Shown here: piece by piece, positions 25,129-34,067 of the stretch | How positions within the stretch are numbered: position 1 is the stretch's first letter | Layout: every line of letters begins with the position of its first letter | Source of the DNA: Extensimonas sp963708545 | GTDB taxonomy: Bacteria > Pseudomonadota > Gammaproteobacteria > Burkholderiales > Burkholderiaceae_C | Direction of reading: 5' to 3' | Length of the DNA stretch: 64,000 nucleotides | Assembly (NCBI GenBank): GCA_963708545.1 | Contig: CAVPUD010000060.1 | Location: forward strand, 7,271 to 71,270 | Translations under genes and position numbers: made by a program | The notes under the pieces: model-generated | Database searches by the model: none | What the model saw: only the letters and a program-made list of their open reading frames with translations | Told to the model about the DNA's origin: nothing

Positions 25129-25320
25129 CATGTTCTCCTTGGGTCGATGTGTTGTGCGCGCCGCACTCCTACGGTGAGCGGGCAGCAGTTAGAACCTGTT
25201 CTCAGGCGTGGAGGCCGATCCCTCCCGCATGAACACGAAAAACGCCCCACCTGGTGCAACACAAGACAATGCAGTGATGGCAGGTGCGATAGTCATGGCT
25301 TTTGTCTGCACCCGACGGGA

Positions 25321-26517
25321 TCAATCCCAGGAGAGTGCGCCTCCAGACTGGTATTCGATGACCCGCGTTTCGAAGAAATTGCGCTCCTTCTTGAGGTCGA
25401 TCATTTCGCTCATCCAGGGGAAGGGGTTTTCTTCATTGGGGAAAAGGGTCTCGAGGCCGATCTGCGTGGCGCGGCGGTTGGCGATGTAGCGCAGATAGCC
25501 CTTGAACATGGAGGCGTTCAAGCCCAGCACGCCACGCGGCATGGTGTCTTCGGCGTAGCGGTATTCGAGCTCGACGGCTTTGAGGAAGAGTTCCTTGAGC
25601 TCGGCTTTGAACGCCGGCGTCCACAGGTGCGGGTTTTCGAGCTTGAGCTGGTTGATCAGGTCGATGCCGAAGTTGCAGTGCATGGACTCGTCGCGCAGGA
25701 TGTACTGGTACTGCTCTGCCGCGCCGGTCATCTTGTTTTGCCGGCCCAGTGCGAGGATCTGCGTGAAGCCGACGTAGAAGAACAGCCCTTCCATCAGGCA
25801 GGCGAAGACGATCAGGCTCTTGAGCAGGGTCTGGTCGGCCTCGGGCGTGCCGGTGTGAAAGTGCGGGTCCATGATCGCGTCGATGAACGGGATCAGGAAC
25901 TCGTCCTTGGCGCGGATCGCGGGAACTTCATGGTAGGCGTTGAAGATTTCGCCCTCGTCGAGCCCCAGCGACTCGACGATGTACTGGTAGGCGTGCGTGT
26001 GGATGGCTTCTTCGAAGGCCTGGCGCAGCAGGAACTGGCGGCATTCGGGCGCCGTGATGTGGCGGTAGGTGCCGAGCACGATGTTGTTGGCGGCCAGGCT
26101 GTCGGCGGTGACGAAGAAGCCCAGGTTGCGCTTGACGATGCGGCGCTCGTCCTCGGTCAGGCCGTGCGGGTCTTTCCAGAGCGCGATGTCGCGCGTCATG
26201 TTGACCTCTTGCGGCATCCAGTGGTTGGCGCAGGTGGCGAGGTATTTTTCCCAGGCCCATTTGTATTTGAAGGGCACGAGCTGGTTGACGTCGGTCTGGC
26301 CGTTGATGATGCGCTTGTCGGCGGCGTTGACGCGGCGCTCGGACACTTTTTGCACCGGGGCCTGGAAAGAGGGGGTAGCGAGCGCGGCCACCGTTATTTC
26401 CGAGGCGCGGGGTGCAAGAAACGACTGCGTGCCGGGCATAGTACCGCCGGAAGGCAGTGCAATGCCCGGTGCGCCAGATGCGGCGGTGGGGGTGGTTTCT
26501 TCGTCCCAATTCAGCAT
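25321..26517 (-). CDS. nrdB: Ribonucleotide reductase class Ia, beta subunit
   Basis: A 398-residue R2 protein holding the diiron-tyrosyl radical cofactor. Family stretches include LVPFKYKWAWEKYLATCANHWMPQEVNM, the iron-ligand region FEEAIHTHAYQYIVESL, FFYVGFTQILALGRQ and LRDESMHCNFG. An N-terminal extension of about 60 residues precedes the conserved start, as in many betaproteobacterial NrdB. ATG 26517 begins MLNWDEE; the in-frame upstream ATG 26586 lies in sequence with no conservation. It is 114 bp downstream of nrdA, in the same operon. Confidence 0.97.
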   Translation of the reverse strand: MLNWDEETTPTAASGAPGIALPSGGTMPGTQSFLAPRASEITVAALATPSFQAPVQKVSERRVNAADKRIINGQTDVNQLVPFKYKWAWEKYLATCANHWMPQEVNMTRDIALWKDPHGLTEDERRIVKRNLGFFVTADSLAANNIVLGTYRHITAPECRQFLLRQAFEEAIHTHAYQYIVESLGLDEGEIFNAYHEVPAIRAKDEFLIPFIDAIMDPHFHTGTPEADQTLLKSLIVFACLMEGLFFYVGFTQILALGRQNKMTGAAEQYQYILRDESMHCNFGIDLINQLKLENPHLWTPAFKAELKELFLKAVELEYRYAEDTMPRGVLGLNASMFKGYLRYIANRRATQIGLETLFPNEENPFPWMSEMIDLKKERNFFETRVIEYQSGGALSWD

Positions 26518-26631
26518 GGTTTTTTCCGTGCGAGGATTATGAAAGCAGCGCTTCAAAATGAAAAGCACTCCAGCGCGCTCTGACAAGGTTTTTTTGCAGG
26601 CACAGGCGTCCGGAGTGGGTGCGGAGCAGCC

Positions 26632-29592
26632 TCACTGGCAGGCTTCGCAGGTCGGATCGTCGATGGCGCAGAACTTGACGTCCGTGGCCGGCAGTGCGGC
26701 CGCTGGCACAGTGGCTGTCACGTTGACCGCATCGAGCGCGCCTGCCGTGCCGAACGCGGCAGCGAAAGCCGCCGCTGCGCCGCCTTGCCCCGTGCCCACG
26801 GCATTGAGCTGCTGGCGGTTCACGGTGCTCATCTCCACGTGCGTGGCGCTTTGCGTGCGCAGGTAGTACGTTGTCTTGAGGCCGCGCAGCCAGGCGAGCT
26901 TGTAGGTTTCATCGAGCTTCTTGCCCGAGGCGCCGGCCATGTAGATGTTGAGGCTTTGCGCCTGGTCTATCCACTTTTGGCGGCGCGCGGCGGCTTCGAC
27001 GAGCCAGCGCGGCTCGATCTCGAAGGCGGTGGAATACAGCGCCTTCAAGTCGGGCGGCACGCGGTCTATAGGGTGCAGCGAGCCCTTGAAGTGCTTGAGG
27101 TCCAGCACCATCACGTCGTCCCACAGGCCCAGGCGCTTGAGGTCGCGCACGAGGTAGCCGTTGATGACGGTGAACTCACCCGAGAGGTTGCTCTTGACCG
27201 ACAAGTTGCCGAACGAGGGCTCGATTGAGGCATCGACGCCGATGATGTTGCTGATGGTGGCCGTGGGCGCGATGGCTACGCAGTTGGAATTGCGCATGCC
27301 GTCCTGCGCGATCTTGCGGCGCAGCGCGTCCCAGTCCAGGCGCATGCTGCGATCGACTTCGAGGTGCCCGCCACGTGCTTGCGCGAGCATGTCCAGCGTG
27401 TCGAGAGGCAGGATGCCGCGCTCCCACAGCGAGCCCTGGTAGCTCGAATACCTGCCGCGCTCGCGCGCCAGATCGCTCGACGCCCAGTAGGCGTAGTAGC
27501 ACAGCGCTTCCATCGAGGCGTCGGCGAATTCCACCGCTTCTTGCGAGGCGTAGGGGAAGCGCAGTTCATATAGCGCGTCCTGAAAGCCCATCACGCCCAG
27601 CCCCACGGGACGGTGGCGCAGGTTGGCGTCGCGCGCCTTGCGCACGGCGTAGTAGTTGATGTCGATCACGTTGTCGAGCATGCGCATGGCCACGGCCACG
27701 GTTTTGCGCAGCTTGTCGTGGTCGAGCACCTTGGTGGGCTGGCCGCTCGCGTTCGCCGGGCCGTCCTTGAGGTGCTGCAGCAGGTTGACCGAGCCGAGGT
27801 TGCACACCGCGGTTTCGCTGTCGCTGGTGTTGAGCGTGATCTCGGTGCACAGGTTGGACGAGTGCACCACACCCACATGCTGCTGGGGCGAGCGCACGTT
27901 GCACGCGTCCTTGAAGGTGATCCAGGGGTGGCCCGTCTCGAACAGCATGCTGAGCATCTTGCGCCACAGGTCCACCGCCTGCACGGTCTTGCTGGGCTTG
28001 ATTTCACCGCGCGCGGCCTTTTCCTCGTAGGCCAGGTAGGCGGCCTCGAAGTCGGCGCCGAATTTGTCGTGCAGGTCGGGCACGTCGGAGGGCGAGAACA
28101 GCGTCCATGGTCCCTTTTCCAGCACGCGCTTCATGAACAGGTCGGGAATCCAGTTGGCCGTGTTCATGTCGTGCGTGCGGCGGCGGTCGTCGCCGGTGTT
28201 CTTGCGCAGTTCGAGGAATTCCTCGATGTCCAGGTGCCAGGTTTCGAGGTAGCAGCAGACGGCGCCCTTGCGCTTGCCGCCCTGGTTCACGGCCACGGCC
28301 GTGTCGTTGACCACCTTGAGGAAGGGCACCACGCCTTGCGATTCGCCGTTCGTGCCCTTGATGTGGCTGCCCAGGGCGCGCACGCGCGTCCAGTCGTTGC
28401 CCAGGCCGCCGGCAAACTTGGACAGCAGGGCGTTTTCCTTGATGGCTTCGTAAATGCCGTCGAGGTCGTCGGGCACCGTGCTCAGGTAGCAGCTCGAGAG
28501 CTGCGAGCGCAGCGTGCCGCTGTTGAACAGCGTGGGCGTGCTGCTCATGAAGTCGAATGAGGACAGCACCTCGTAGAACTCGATCGCGCGCGCTTCGCGT
28601 TCCACCTCGTTGAGCGCCAGCCCCATCGCCACGCGCATGAAGAAGGCCTGCGGCAGCTCGATGCGCGTCTTGCGCACGTGCAGGAAGTAGCGGTCGTACA
28701 GGGTTTGCAGGCCGAGATAGTCGAACTTCAGGTCGCGCTCGGGGCGCAGCGCGGCCGCGAGGCGCGGCAGGTCGAATTGCAGCAGACGCTCGTCGAGCAG
28801 TTCGTTGTCCACGCCTTTGCGGATGAATTGCGGGAAGTAATCGAGGTAGCTTTGCGCCATCTCGCCGGGCGCGACATCGCGCCCCAGCACCTCGCGCACG
28901 ATGGTGTGCAGCAGCAGGCGCGCGGTGGCGTAGGTGTAGCCAGGGTCTTTTTCGATCAGCGTGCGCGCTGCAAGGATGGCAGCTTTATAGACCTCATCCA
29001 TGGGCACACCGTCGTACAGGTTGCGCAAGGTCTCGGCGACGATGGGCTGCGCCTGCACGTCCGCGCCCAGGCCCTGGCACGCGGTGGCGATGAGCGCCTC
29101 GAGGCGCTGCAGATCGAGCGCCACGCGCGCGCCGCCGTCGAGCACGTGCAACTGCGGCGCTGCGGGTGCCTGCTGCGCAGCATGCTGCGCACGCTCCTGC
29201 GCACGGCGCTCGCGGTAGAGCACGTAGGCGCGCGCCACTTCGTGGTGGCCGCCGCGCATCAGACCGAGCTCGACCTGATCCTGCACGTCTTCGATGTGGA
29301 AGGTGCCGCCGCCGGGGCGCGAGCGCACCAGCGCGCGCGTGACGGCCTGCGTCAGGCCATCGACCACTTCGCGCACGCTGGCCGAAGCCGCGCCCTGCGT
29401 GCCGTGCACCGCGAGAAAGGCTTTCATCATCGCGATGGCGATTTTTTGCGGCTCGAAAGGCACGACCGCGCCGTTGCGGCGGATGATCTGGTAGTGGGCG
29501 AAGGCGCTCGCGGCCGCAGCTGCTGCAGCGGCGGGCTGCCCCTGGGGGGCGGGAAAACCAAGGGGCTGGGGAGATGGCATGGCAACTTGCAT
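26632..29592 (-). CDS. nrdA: Ribonucleotide reductase class Ia, alpha subunit
   Basis: A 986-residue R1 protein that reduces ribonucleoside diphosphates. An N-terminal ATP-cone (IIRRNGAVVPFEPQKIAIAMMKAFL, residues about 33-130) gives allosteric control, and a second cone-like segment follows at about 150-240. The catalytic core has SNLCTEITLN (active-site Cys), NLGSVNLL and PTATISNIIG. The C-terminal redox pair is CEAC (Cys982, Cys985), ending at Q986. Length is typical of betaproteobacterial NrdA. It heads the nrdA-nrdB operon, with tandem NrdR boxes about 110-155 bp upstream of the start. Confidence 0.97.
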   Translation of the reverse strand: MQVAMPSPQPLGFPAPQGQPAAAAAAAASAFAHYQIIRRNGAVVPFEPQKIAIAMMKAFLAVHGTQGAASASVREVVDGLTQAVTRALVRSRPGGGTFHIEDVQDQVELGLMRGGHHEVARAYVLYRERRAQERAQHAAQQAPAAPQLHVLDGGARVALDLQRLEALIATACQGLGADVQAQPIVAETLRNLYDGVPMDEVYKAAILAARTLIEKDPGYTYATARLLLHTIVREVLGRDVAPGEMAQSYLDYFPQFIRKGVDNELLDERLLQFDLPRLAAALRPERDLKFDYLGLQTLYDRYFLHVRKTRIELPQAFFMRVAMGLALNEVEREARAIEFYEVLSSFDFMSSTPTLFNSGTLRSQLSSCYLSTVPDDLDGIYEAIKENALLSKFAGGLGNDWTRVRALGSHIKGTNGESQGVVPFLKVVNDTAVAVNQGGKRKGAVCCYLETWHLDIEEFLELRKNTGDDRRRTHDMNTANWIPDLFMKRVLEKGPWTLFSPSDVPDLHDKFGADFEAAYLAYEEKAARGEIKPSKTVQAVDLWRKMLSMLFETGHPWITFKDACNVRSPQQHVGVVHSSNLCTEITLNTSDSETAVCNLGSVNLLQHLKDGPANASGQPTKVLDHDKLRKTVAVAMRMLDNVIDINYYAVRKARDANLRHRPVGLGVMGFQDALYELRFPYASQEAVEFADASMEALCYYAYWASSDLARERGRYSSYQGSLWERGILPLDTLDMLAQARGGHLEVDRSMRLDWDALRRKIAQDGMRNSNCVAIAPTATISNIIGVDASIEPSFGNLSVKSNLSGEFTVINGYLVRDLKRLGLWDDVMVLDLKHFKGSLHPIDRVPPDLKALYSTAFEIEPRWLVEAAARRQKWIDQAQSLNIYMAGASGKKLDETYKLAWLRGLKTTYYLRTQSATHVEMSTVNRQQLNAVGTGQGGAAAAFAAAFGTAGALDAVNVTATVPAAALPATDVKFCAIDDPTCEACQ

Positions 29593-29700
29593 GGGAAGTC
29601 CTCTCGTCCTTTGGGGAACTGGCGTGAAAGTAGGGGTGAGCGTGGGGCAGGCCCACGGCGACGCAGGGCGTCGTGGCGAGTGCCGCTGCAGGAGACTATA

Positions 29701-29748
29701 GCACTAGATTTAGTGTTTCTGATTCATAAAAAACACTACATATAGCGT
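29701..29748 (-). promoter_or_regulatory. Tandem NrdR boxes controlling nrdAB
   Basis: Two 16-bp near-palindromes lie upstream of nrdA: GCACTAGATTTAGTGT (29701-29716) and ACACTACATATAGCGT (29733-29748), 16 bp apart (start-to-start 32 bp). Both match the known NrdR-box consensus (ACAcwAtATaTwGTGT), and the spacing of about three helical turns is the known arrangement for cooperative binding by the zinc-finger/ATP-cone repressor NrdR. The AT-rich stretch between and around them probably contains the promoter. Confidence 0.88.
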
Positions 29749-29808
29749 TTATACGCTGTATTGCTTTTGGCATGCGCCGGGCGCGGCACGCTGTTGGCGA
29801 GCTGCGCC

Positions 29809-30414
29809 TCAGCGCCGGAGGGCCGACTGCACAGCGCAGGGGAAATACTCTGCAGGCCAGGCGAGCGCTGCCTGCAGCCGTGCCCAGTCGAAGCCGGCGC
29901 CGGGGTCGTGCTTGCGTCCGGGCGCGACGTGCTCGTGGCCGGCCACGCCGGTGATGGGGTAGCGCCCGCCAAGGTCGCGGCACAGGCCCGCCAGCACTTC
30001 GTACTGTGCCGGCTCGAACGGCCCGCCTTCGAGTCCTTCGAGCTCTATGCCCACCGAGTAGTCGTTGCAGTTGCTCCTGCCTTGATAGCTGGAAGCGCCC
30101 GCGTGCCAAGCGCGCTGGTCACAATCGACGAACTGCCACAGGCACCCCGTGCGTGCTATGAAAAAATGCGCCGACACTTCGAGGCCGCGGATGCTCTGGA
30201 AGTAGGGGTGTGCATCCCAGTCGAGGGTGCCGGTGAAGAGCTGCTGCACGGCCTGCGTGCCGTATTCGCCCGGTGGCAGGCTGATCGAGTGCAGCACGAT
30301 CAAACTGACCTCGGCCCCCGTCGGCCGAGGGCCGAAATGGGGCGACGCCAGCCAGCGGGCGCCCACATGCCAGCCGCTGCCTCGCCACGGCGTGGCCGTC
30401 TCAGCCTTGCGCAT
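29809..30414 (-). CDS. ampD: 1,6-anhydro-N-acetylmuramyl-L-alanine amidase AmpD
   Basis: A 201-residue zinc amidase of the amidase_2 family that cleaves recycled anhydro-muropeptides in the cytoplasm. Zinc ligands appear in LIVLHSISLPPG, in WHAGASSYQGRSNCNDYSVGIELEG, and in VAGHEHVAPGRKHDPG. No signal peptide is present, as expected for AmpD. ATG 30414 overlaps the last 14 bases of pilR. Its neighbours pilR and pilS are a common arrangement in Comamonadaceae. Confidence 0.95.
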   Translation of the reverse strand: MRKAETATPWRGSGWHVGARWLASPHFGPRPTGAEVSLIVLHSISLPPGEYGTQAVQQLFTGTLDWDAHPYFQSIRGLEVSAHFFIARTGCLWQFVDCDQRAWHAGASSYQGRSNCNDYSVGIELEGLEGGPFEPAQYEVLAGLCRDLGGRYPITGVAGHEHVAPGRKHDPGAGFDWARLQAALAWPAEYFPCAVQSALRR

Positions 30415-31933
30415 TCCGTGCGTCCTGCGGCGCATCCGGCTCGCCGGGCAGCGCGATCTGCAGACGGTCGATGCGGTAGCGCATCTGGCGCAGACTGATA
30501 CCTAGACGCGCGGCGGCCGCCGTGCGATTGAAGCCGCATTCGTGCAGGGCGCGCACCAGGATGTCGCGCTCCTGTTGGTCGAGCCAGGCCTGCAGGTCTT
30601 GGGGCAATTCTTGCGGCGCGGCGCTCGGCGCTGCCATATCGCTGAGGTATCCCGCCTCTGCGACATCTCCGACCGCTTGCGCCGCAGCGCTGGGCACTGG
30701 GGCGGCAGGCGCAGCCCGGGAGGGGCTGAGCGCCGCTTCGAGTTCGAGTTCGGCACCATCGCTGAGCGCCAGCGCACGGTGCAGCAGGTTTTCGAGTTCG
30801 CGCACGTTGCCCGTGAGCGGGTGCTGCGCCAGTGCGGCGAGTGCCCGTTCGGTCAGGCGCGGTGCGGGCACGCCGCTTTCCTGCGCGATGCGCGCGAGCA
30901 GCGCCGCGCACAGCGCAGGCAGGTCTTCGCGCCGCTCGCGCAAGGGTGGCACCAGGATTTCGATCACCGCCAGGCGGTAATACAAGTCCTGTCGAAAGCG
31001 TCCGGCCTGTACATCGGCCGCGAGCTCGCGGTGCGTGGCGCTCACGATGCGCACGTCCACGCTCTCCTCCTGCGTAGCGCCGAGCGGGCGCACGCTGCGC
31101 TCTTGGATGGCGCGCAGCAGCTTGGACTGCATGGCCAGCGGCAGGTCGCCTATCTCGTCGAGAAACAGCGTACCGCCGCGCGCAGCCTGGAAGTAGCCCT
31201 CGCGGTCTGCCGTGGCGCCGGTGTAGGAGCCCTTGCGCGCGCCGAAAAACTCCGCTTCGAGCAGGTGTTCGGGGATCGCACCGCAGTTGACGGCAATGAT
31301 GGGGCCGTCGGCCCGCTGGCTGCACGCGTGCAGCGCCTGCGCCACCAGTTCCTTGCCAGTGCCCGATTCGCCGAGGATCAGCACCGGCGCCATGCTCTTG
31401 GCGACTTTGGTTATGCGCTGCTTGACTTGCCGCATCGCGGGCGAATCGCCTACCAGCCGCTCCAGGGAGGCCTTTGCGCTGGCCTCTGCGCGGGCGTCCA
31501 CCGGGGCCGTGCTGCCATGCAATTCCGACGTGCTGCGCGCGGCGCGCGGTGTGGGCACGCCGCCCATGCCTTGCACCGCAGAGGCCACGACGGCGCGGAA
31601 TTGCTTGAGATCGACGGGCTTGGTGAGGTAGTCGAACGCGCCGGCGCGCAAGGCCTCGACGGCGTTGTCGGCCGATCCGTAAGCGGTCATGACCACGCAG
31701 CGCTCGCGCCGTTGCTGCGCGCGCACTTCCTGCAGCAGCTCCATGCCGAGGCCGTCGGGCAGGCGCATGTCGGTGATGACGGCGTCGAACTGTTGTCCAT
31801 GCAGCTGCGCGCGCGCCTCCTGCAAGGTGGCGGCGGTTTCCACGCGGTAGCCTTCGCGCAGCAAGGTCAGCTCGTAGAGCGTGCGCAGGTCGGGTTCGTC
31901 ATCGACGACGAGGATGGAAGCGGGGCTGGTCAT
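30401..31933 (-). CDS. pilR: Sigma-54-dependent response regulator PilR-type
   Basis: A 510-residue NtrC-family activator. The receiver domain has the phospho-acceptor Asp55 in TDMRLPDG. The AAA+ domain has Walker A GESGTGKE (188-195) and the sigma-54 contact loop GSYTGA, a variant of GAFTGA. A Fis-type helix-turn-helix at the C-terminus (LVRALHECGFNRTAAAARLGIS) binds DNA. With pilS it would control pilin transcription from an RpoN promoter. ATG 31933 begins MTSPASILVVDDEPD. It lies 10 bp after the pilS stop. Confidence 0.92.
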   Translation of the reverse strand: MTSPASILVVDDEPDLRTLYELTLLREGYRVETAATLQEARAQLHGQQFDAVITDMRLPDGLGMELLQEVRAQQRRERCVVMTAYGSADNAVEALRAGAFDYLTKPVDLKQFRAVVASAVQGMGGVPTPRAARSTSELHGSTAPVDARAEASAKASLERLVGDSPAMRQVKQRITKVAKSMAPVLILGESGTGKELVAQALHACSQRADGPIIAVNCGAIPEHLLEAEFFGARKGSYTGATADREGYFQAARGGTLFLDEIGDLPLAMQSKLLRAIQERSVRPLGATQEESVDVRIVSATHRELAADVQAGRFRQDLYYRLAVIEILVPPLRERREDLPALCAALLARIAQESGVPAPRLTERALAALAQHPLTGNVRELENLLHRALALSDGAELELEAALSPSRAAPAAPVPSAAAQAVGDVAEAGYLSDMAAPSAAPQELPQDLQAWLDQQERDILVRALHECGFNRTAAAARLGISLRQMRYRIDRLQIALPGEPDAPQDARNAQG

Positions 31934-31943
31934 ATGGGATGGT

Positions 31944-33674
31944 TCAACCCACGATGGTGTCGAACAGCGAGGCCGCGGCAGCGGGCTGGGTTGTGGGGCG
32001 GAACAGTACCGTGAAGGCATTGCCTTCGACGTCGCCGCGGCGGGTGGGCCGGGGCAGACGCTGGTAGCTGATGCCCGCGCCGTGGCGCTGGCACAGCTCG
32101 CGGCAAATATAAAGGCCCAGGCCGCTGGAGCGGCTTTGCGAGGAGAAAAAGGGCTCGAACAAGTGGCGCTCGACCGACTTGTCGAGGGGCGGGCCGTCGC
32201 TCCAGACCTGCAGGCTGGCCTGGCCGTTGGGCGTGGTGCGCGTGCTCACCTGTAGCGCATCGGGTTCGCGGCTTTGGTGGCGCAGCGCGTTGTCGAGCAG
32301 GTTGTAGAGCACGCGGCGCAGGTGCTCGGCGTCGAACGCGACCTGCGCATGACCCGCATGCAGGGCCACGTGCACTTGGCGTCGGTTGGGCTCCTGCGCC
32401 TGCCATTCGCCGCAGATGCGCGCCACGCTGTCATCGAGTGCCAGCGTGGCGTCGGGCGCGAGCTGCGCCTGCTGTTGCACGCGCGCGATGTCGAGCACGT
32501 CGTCAACGATACGCGCGAGCCGCTCGGCGTTTTCGCGCACCATTTGCGCAAGGCGCCGTTGCGCTGGCTCGTGCAAGTCTTCTTCGAGCAGCGCGTTGGC
32601 CTGTGTGATGGCGGCCAGCGGATTGCGGATTTCGTGCGCCACCGCGGCCGACATACGCCCCATCGCAGCGAGTTTTTCGGTGCGCAGCCGCGCCTGCATG
32701 GCGCGCAGATCGTGCAAAAACATCACACACAGGCGCTCGTCGGCGCGCGCCGTCAAGGCAGGCTGGGGGGCGGCGCCGGGGGCTGTGCGCGATGGGGTCA
32801 GCCAGGTGCGCACGTGCAGCGCCACGGGGCTTTCGTCGGGGTGTTGTAAATGGACGTCGGCGGCCTGCGCGTGGCCTTGCACGAAGCTGCGCTGCGCGAG
32901 TGCCACCAGCGGCTGCCAGGCGGCGCTGCGGGCTCCGGCGCAGAGGGAAAAGTGCGCGGCGGGGAGGTGCCCGCCCCCGAGCAACAACAAGGCTGCCGGG
33001 TTGGCCATGTGCACGTAGGCATGCTCATCGAGCACCAGCACGCCGTCATCGAGGTTCTGGATCACGAGCGCGCTCACCTCGGACTGCAGTCGCGCCGTCA
33101 CCTGGCTTTGCTGCGCATGCTGCTGCTCGCGGACCAGGCGCGCGGCCAGCTCGTGCGCGAGGTAGGCGACGATGACATAACCCATGCCCGCGAGCGCGCC
33201 TTGCAGGTAGTTTTGTGCCTCGTCCCCGATGCCGTGGGCATTGAGCCACCAGGCCCAGGCGAGTAACAGCAGGCTGACGATGGCCGTCGTCCCCAGGGCC
33301 AGCAGCAGCGTGCCGTGCACGGCGGCGAGCAAAATGGGCAGGCCGAACAAAGGCGTGTAGTTCATTCCGCCCGCCTGCAGCCATTGCAGGGCACACACGA
33401 CGGCCAGGTCAATCCCCAGGGTGAGCAGCCATTGCGGGCCCATGGCAGGTGCTGGTGGCGCATGTCGCTTCCAAATACGTAGCGCCAACGCGGCGCAGAG
33501 ATAGGCCAGGCAGATGGCCAGCGCGGCGGGCTCCGGGCTGTGGTTGAGCACCTGCCCCAGGCCCTGCAGCACCAGCAAGGCCAGCGCCACCATGACCCGG
33601 CCAGTGAGAAATCCACGCCACAGCCGCACGAAGGGCGTGTCGTCGATGGGTGAGCGGGCACGCCGGAACATCAT
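31944..33674 (-). CDS. pilS: Sensor histidine kinase PilS-type
   Basis: A 576-residue inner-membrane kinase. About six hydrophobic helices lie in the first 190 residues. A PAS-like region follows (LVIQNLDDGVLVLDEHAYVHMANPAA), then the dimerisation/phosphorylation box AAVAHEIRNPLAAI, and ATP-binding motifs (RVLYNLLDNALRH; GLGLYICRELCQRHG). Two ATGs (33674, 33671) can serve as start. It is the partner of the adjacent pilR product. Target pilin genes are not in the window. Confidence 0.92.
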   Translation of the reverse strand: MMFRRARSPIDDTPFVRLWRGFLTGRVMVALALLVLQGLGQVLNHSPEPAALAICLAYLCAALALRIWKRHAPPAPAMGPQWLLTLGIDLAVVCALQWLQAGGMNYTPLFGLPILLAAVHGTLLLALGTTAIVSLLLLAWAWWLNAHGIGDEAQNYLQGALAGMGYVIVAYLAHELAARLVREQQHAQQSQVTARLQSEVSALVIQNLDDGVLVLDEHAYVHMANPAALLLLGGGHLPAAHFSLCAGARSAAWQPLVALAQRSFVQGHAQAADVHLQHPDESPVALHVRTWLTPSRTAPGAAPQPALTARADERLCVMFLHDLRAMQARLRTEKLAAMGRMSAAVAHEIRNPLAAITQANALLEEDLHEPAQRRLAQMVRENAERLARIVDDVLDIARVQQQAQLAPDATLALDDSVARICGEWQAQEPNRRQVHVALHAGHAQVAFDAEHLRRVLYNLLDNALRHQSREPDALQVSTRTTPNGQASLQVWSDGPPLDKSVERHLFEPFFSSQSRSSGLGLYICRELCQRHGAGISYQRLPRPTRRGDVEGNAFTVLFRPTTQPAAAASLFDTIVG

Positions 33675-33694
33675 CAGCGCGGTGGGGCGGCGTC

Positions 33695-33916
33695 TCACGC
33701 AGTGCGCGGCAGGTGTGCCGCCGAGCAATAAAACTTTCCGTCCTGCACCAGGGCTTCGGAGCGCGGCAGGTGCACGCCGCAGTGCGCGCAGGCCACCATG
33801 CTTTCAGGGGCCGCGCGCCGAGGCGGGACAGACTTGGAGCGGGAGGCAGGCGCCTGTTGGCTGCGCCACCAGGCCGCGCCCACAGCCACGACGATGAGCA
33901 CGAGCAGGTACTTCAT
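33695..33916 (-). CDS. PP0621-type small membrane protein with CxxC motifs
   Basis: A 73-residue protein with one N-terminal hydrophobic helix (YLLVLIVVAVGAAWW), a basic linker, and a metal-binding-like tail with CAHCGVHLPRSEAL and FYCSAAH. It resembles the PP0621 family found next to pilS in betaproteobacteria; function unknown. Its ATG is immediately preceded by the terminal repeat of element copy C, so GGATTTAGG of the element now serves as leader, with GGA at a plausible ribosome-binding distance. Confidence 0.78.
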   Translation of the reverse strand: MKYLLVLIVVAVGAAWWRSQQAPASRSKSVPPRRAAPESMVACAHCGVHLPRSEALVQDGKFYCSAAHLPRTA

Positions 33917-34066
33917 CCTAAATCCGGCAGTTGAGCGCGCCCAAGCGTGTCGTCATCGGGTGCGCAGCGCTCTGACCCGATGGGTGCGTCTCGCAGAGTG
34001 AAAAATCATTCAAAGAATCAAAGCGTTGCATACAAAAAAATACAGCGGTCAACTGCCGGATTTAGG
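33917..34066 (-). mobile_element. Non-autonomous inverted-repeat element, copy C, internally deleted (150 bp)
   Basis: Both 18-bp ends are intact but 87 bp of the interior is missing. The deletion junction lies at ATCGGGTGC, which occurs twice in full-length copies, so it arose by recombination or slippage between those direct repeats. It fills exactly the gap between the stop of the CcsA-like gene and the ATG of the PP0621-type gene. The flanks read, on the minus strand, ATAAA upstream and ATGAA downstream, one mismatch apart. Confidence 0.88.
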
Positions 34067-34067
34067 T

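Noticed and set aside
25132..25320. Possible small RNA or gene in the gap between the repeat protein and nrdB
   Set aside because: No start with ribosome-binding site, no conserved peptide and no convincing structure by eye.
24571..26583. 670-codon plus-strand frame covering the repeat protein and nrdB
   Set aside because: Antisense to nrdB and to the Lys/Ala/Pro repeat gene; its Cys/Arg/Ser repeats are the complement of that repeat.
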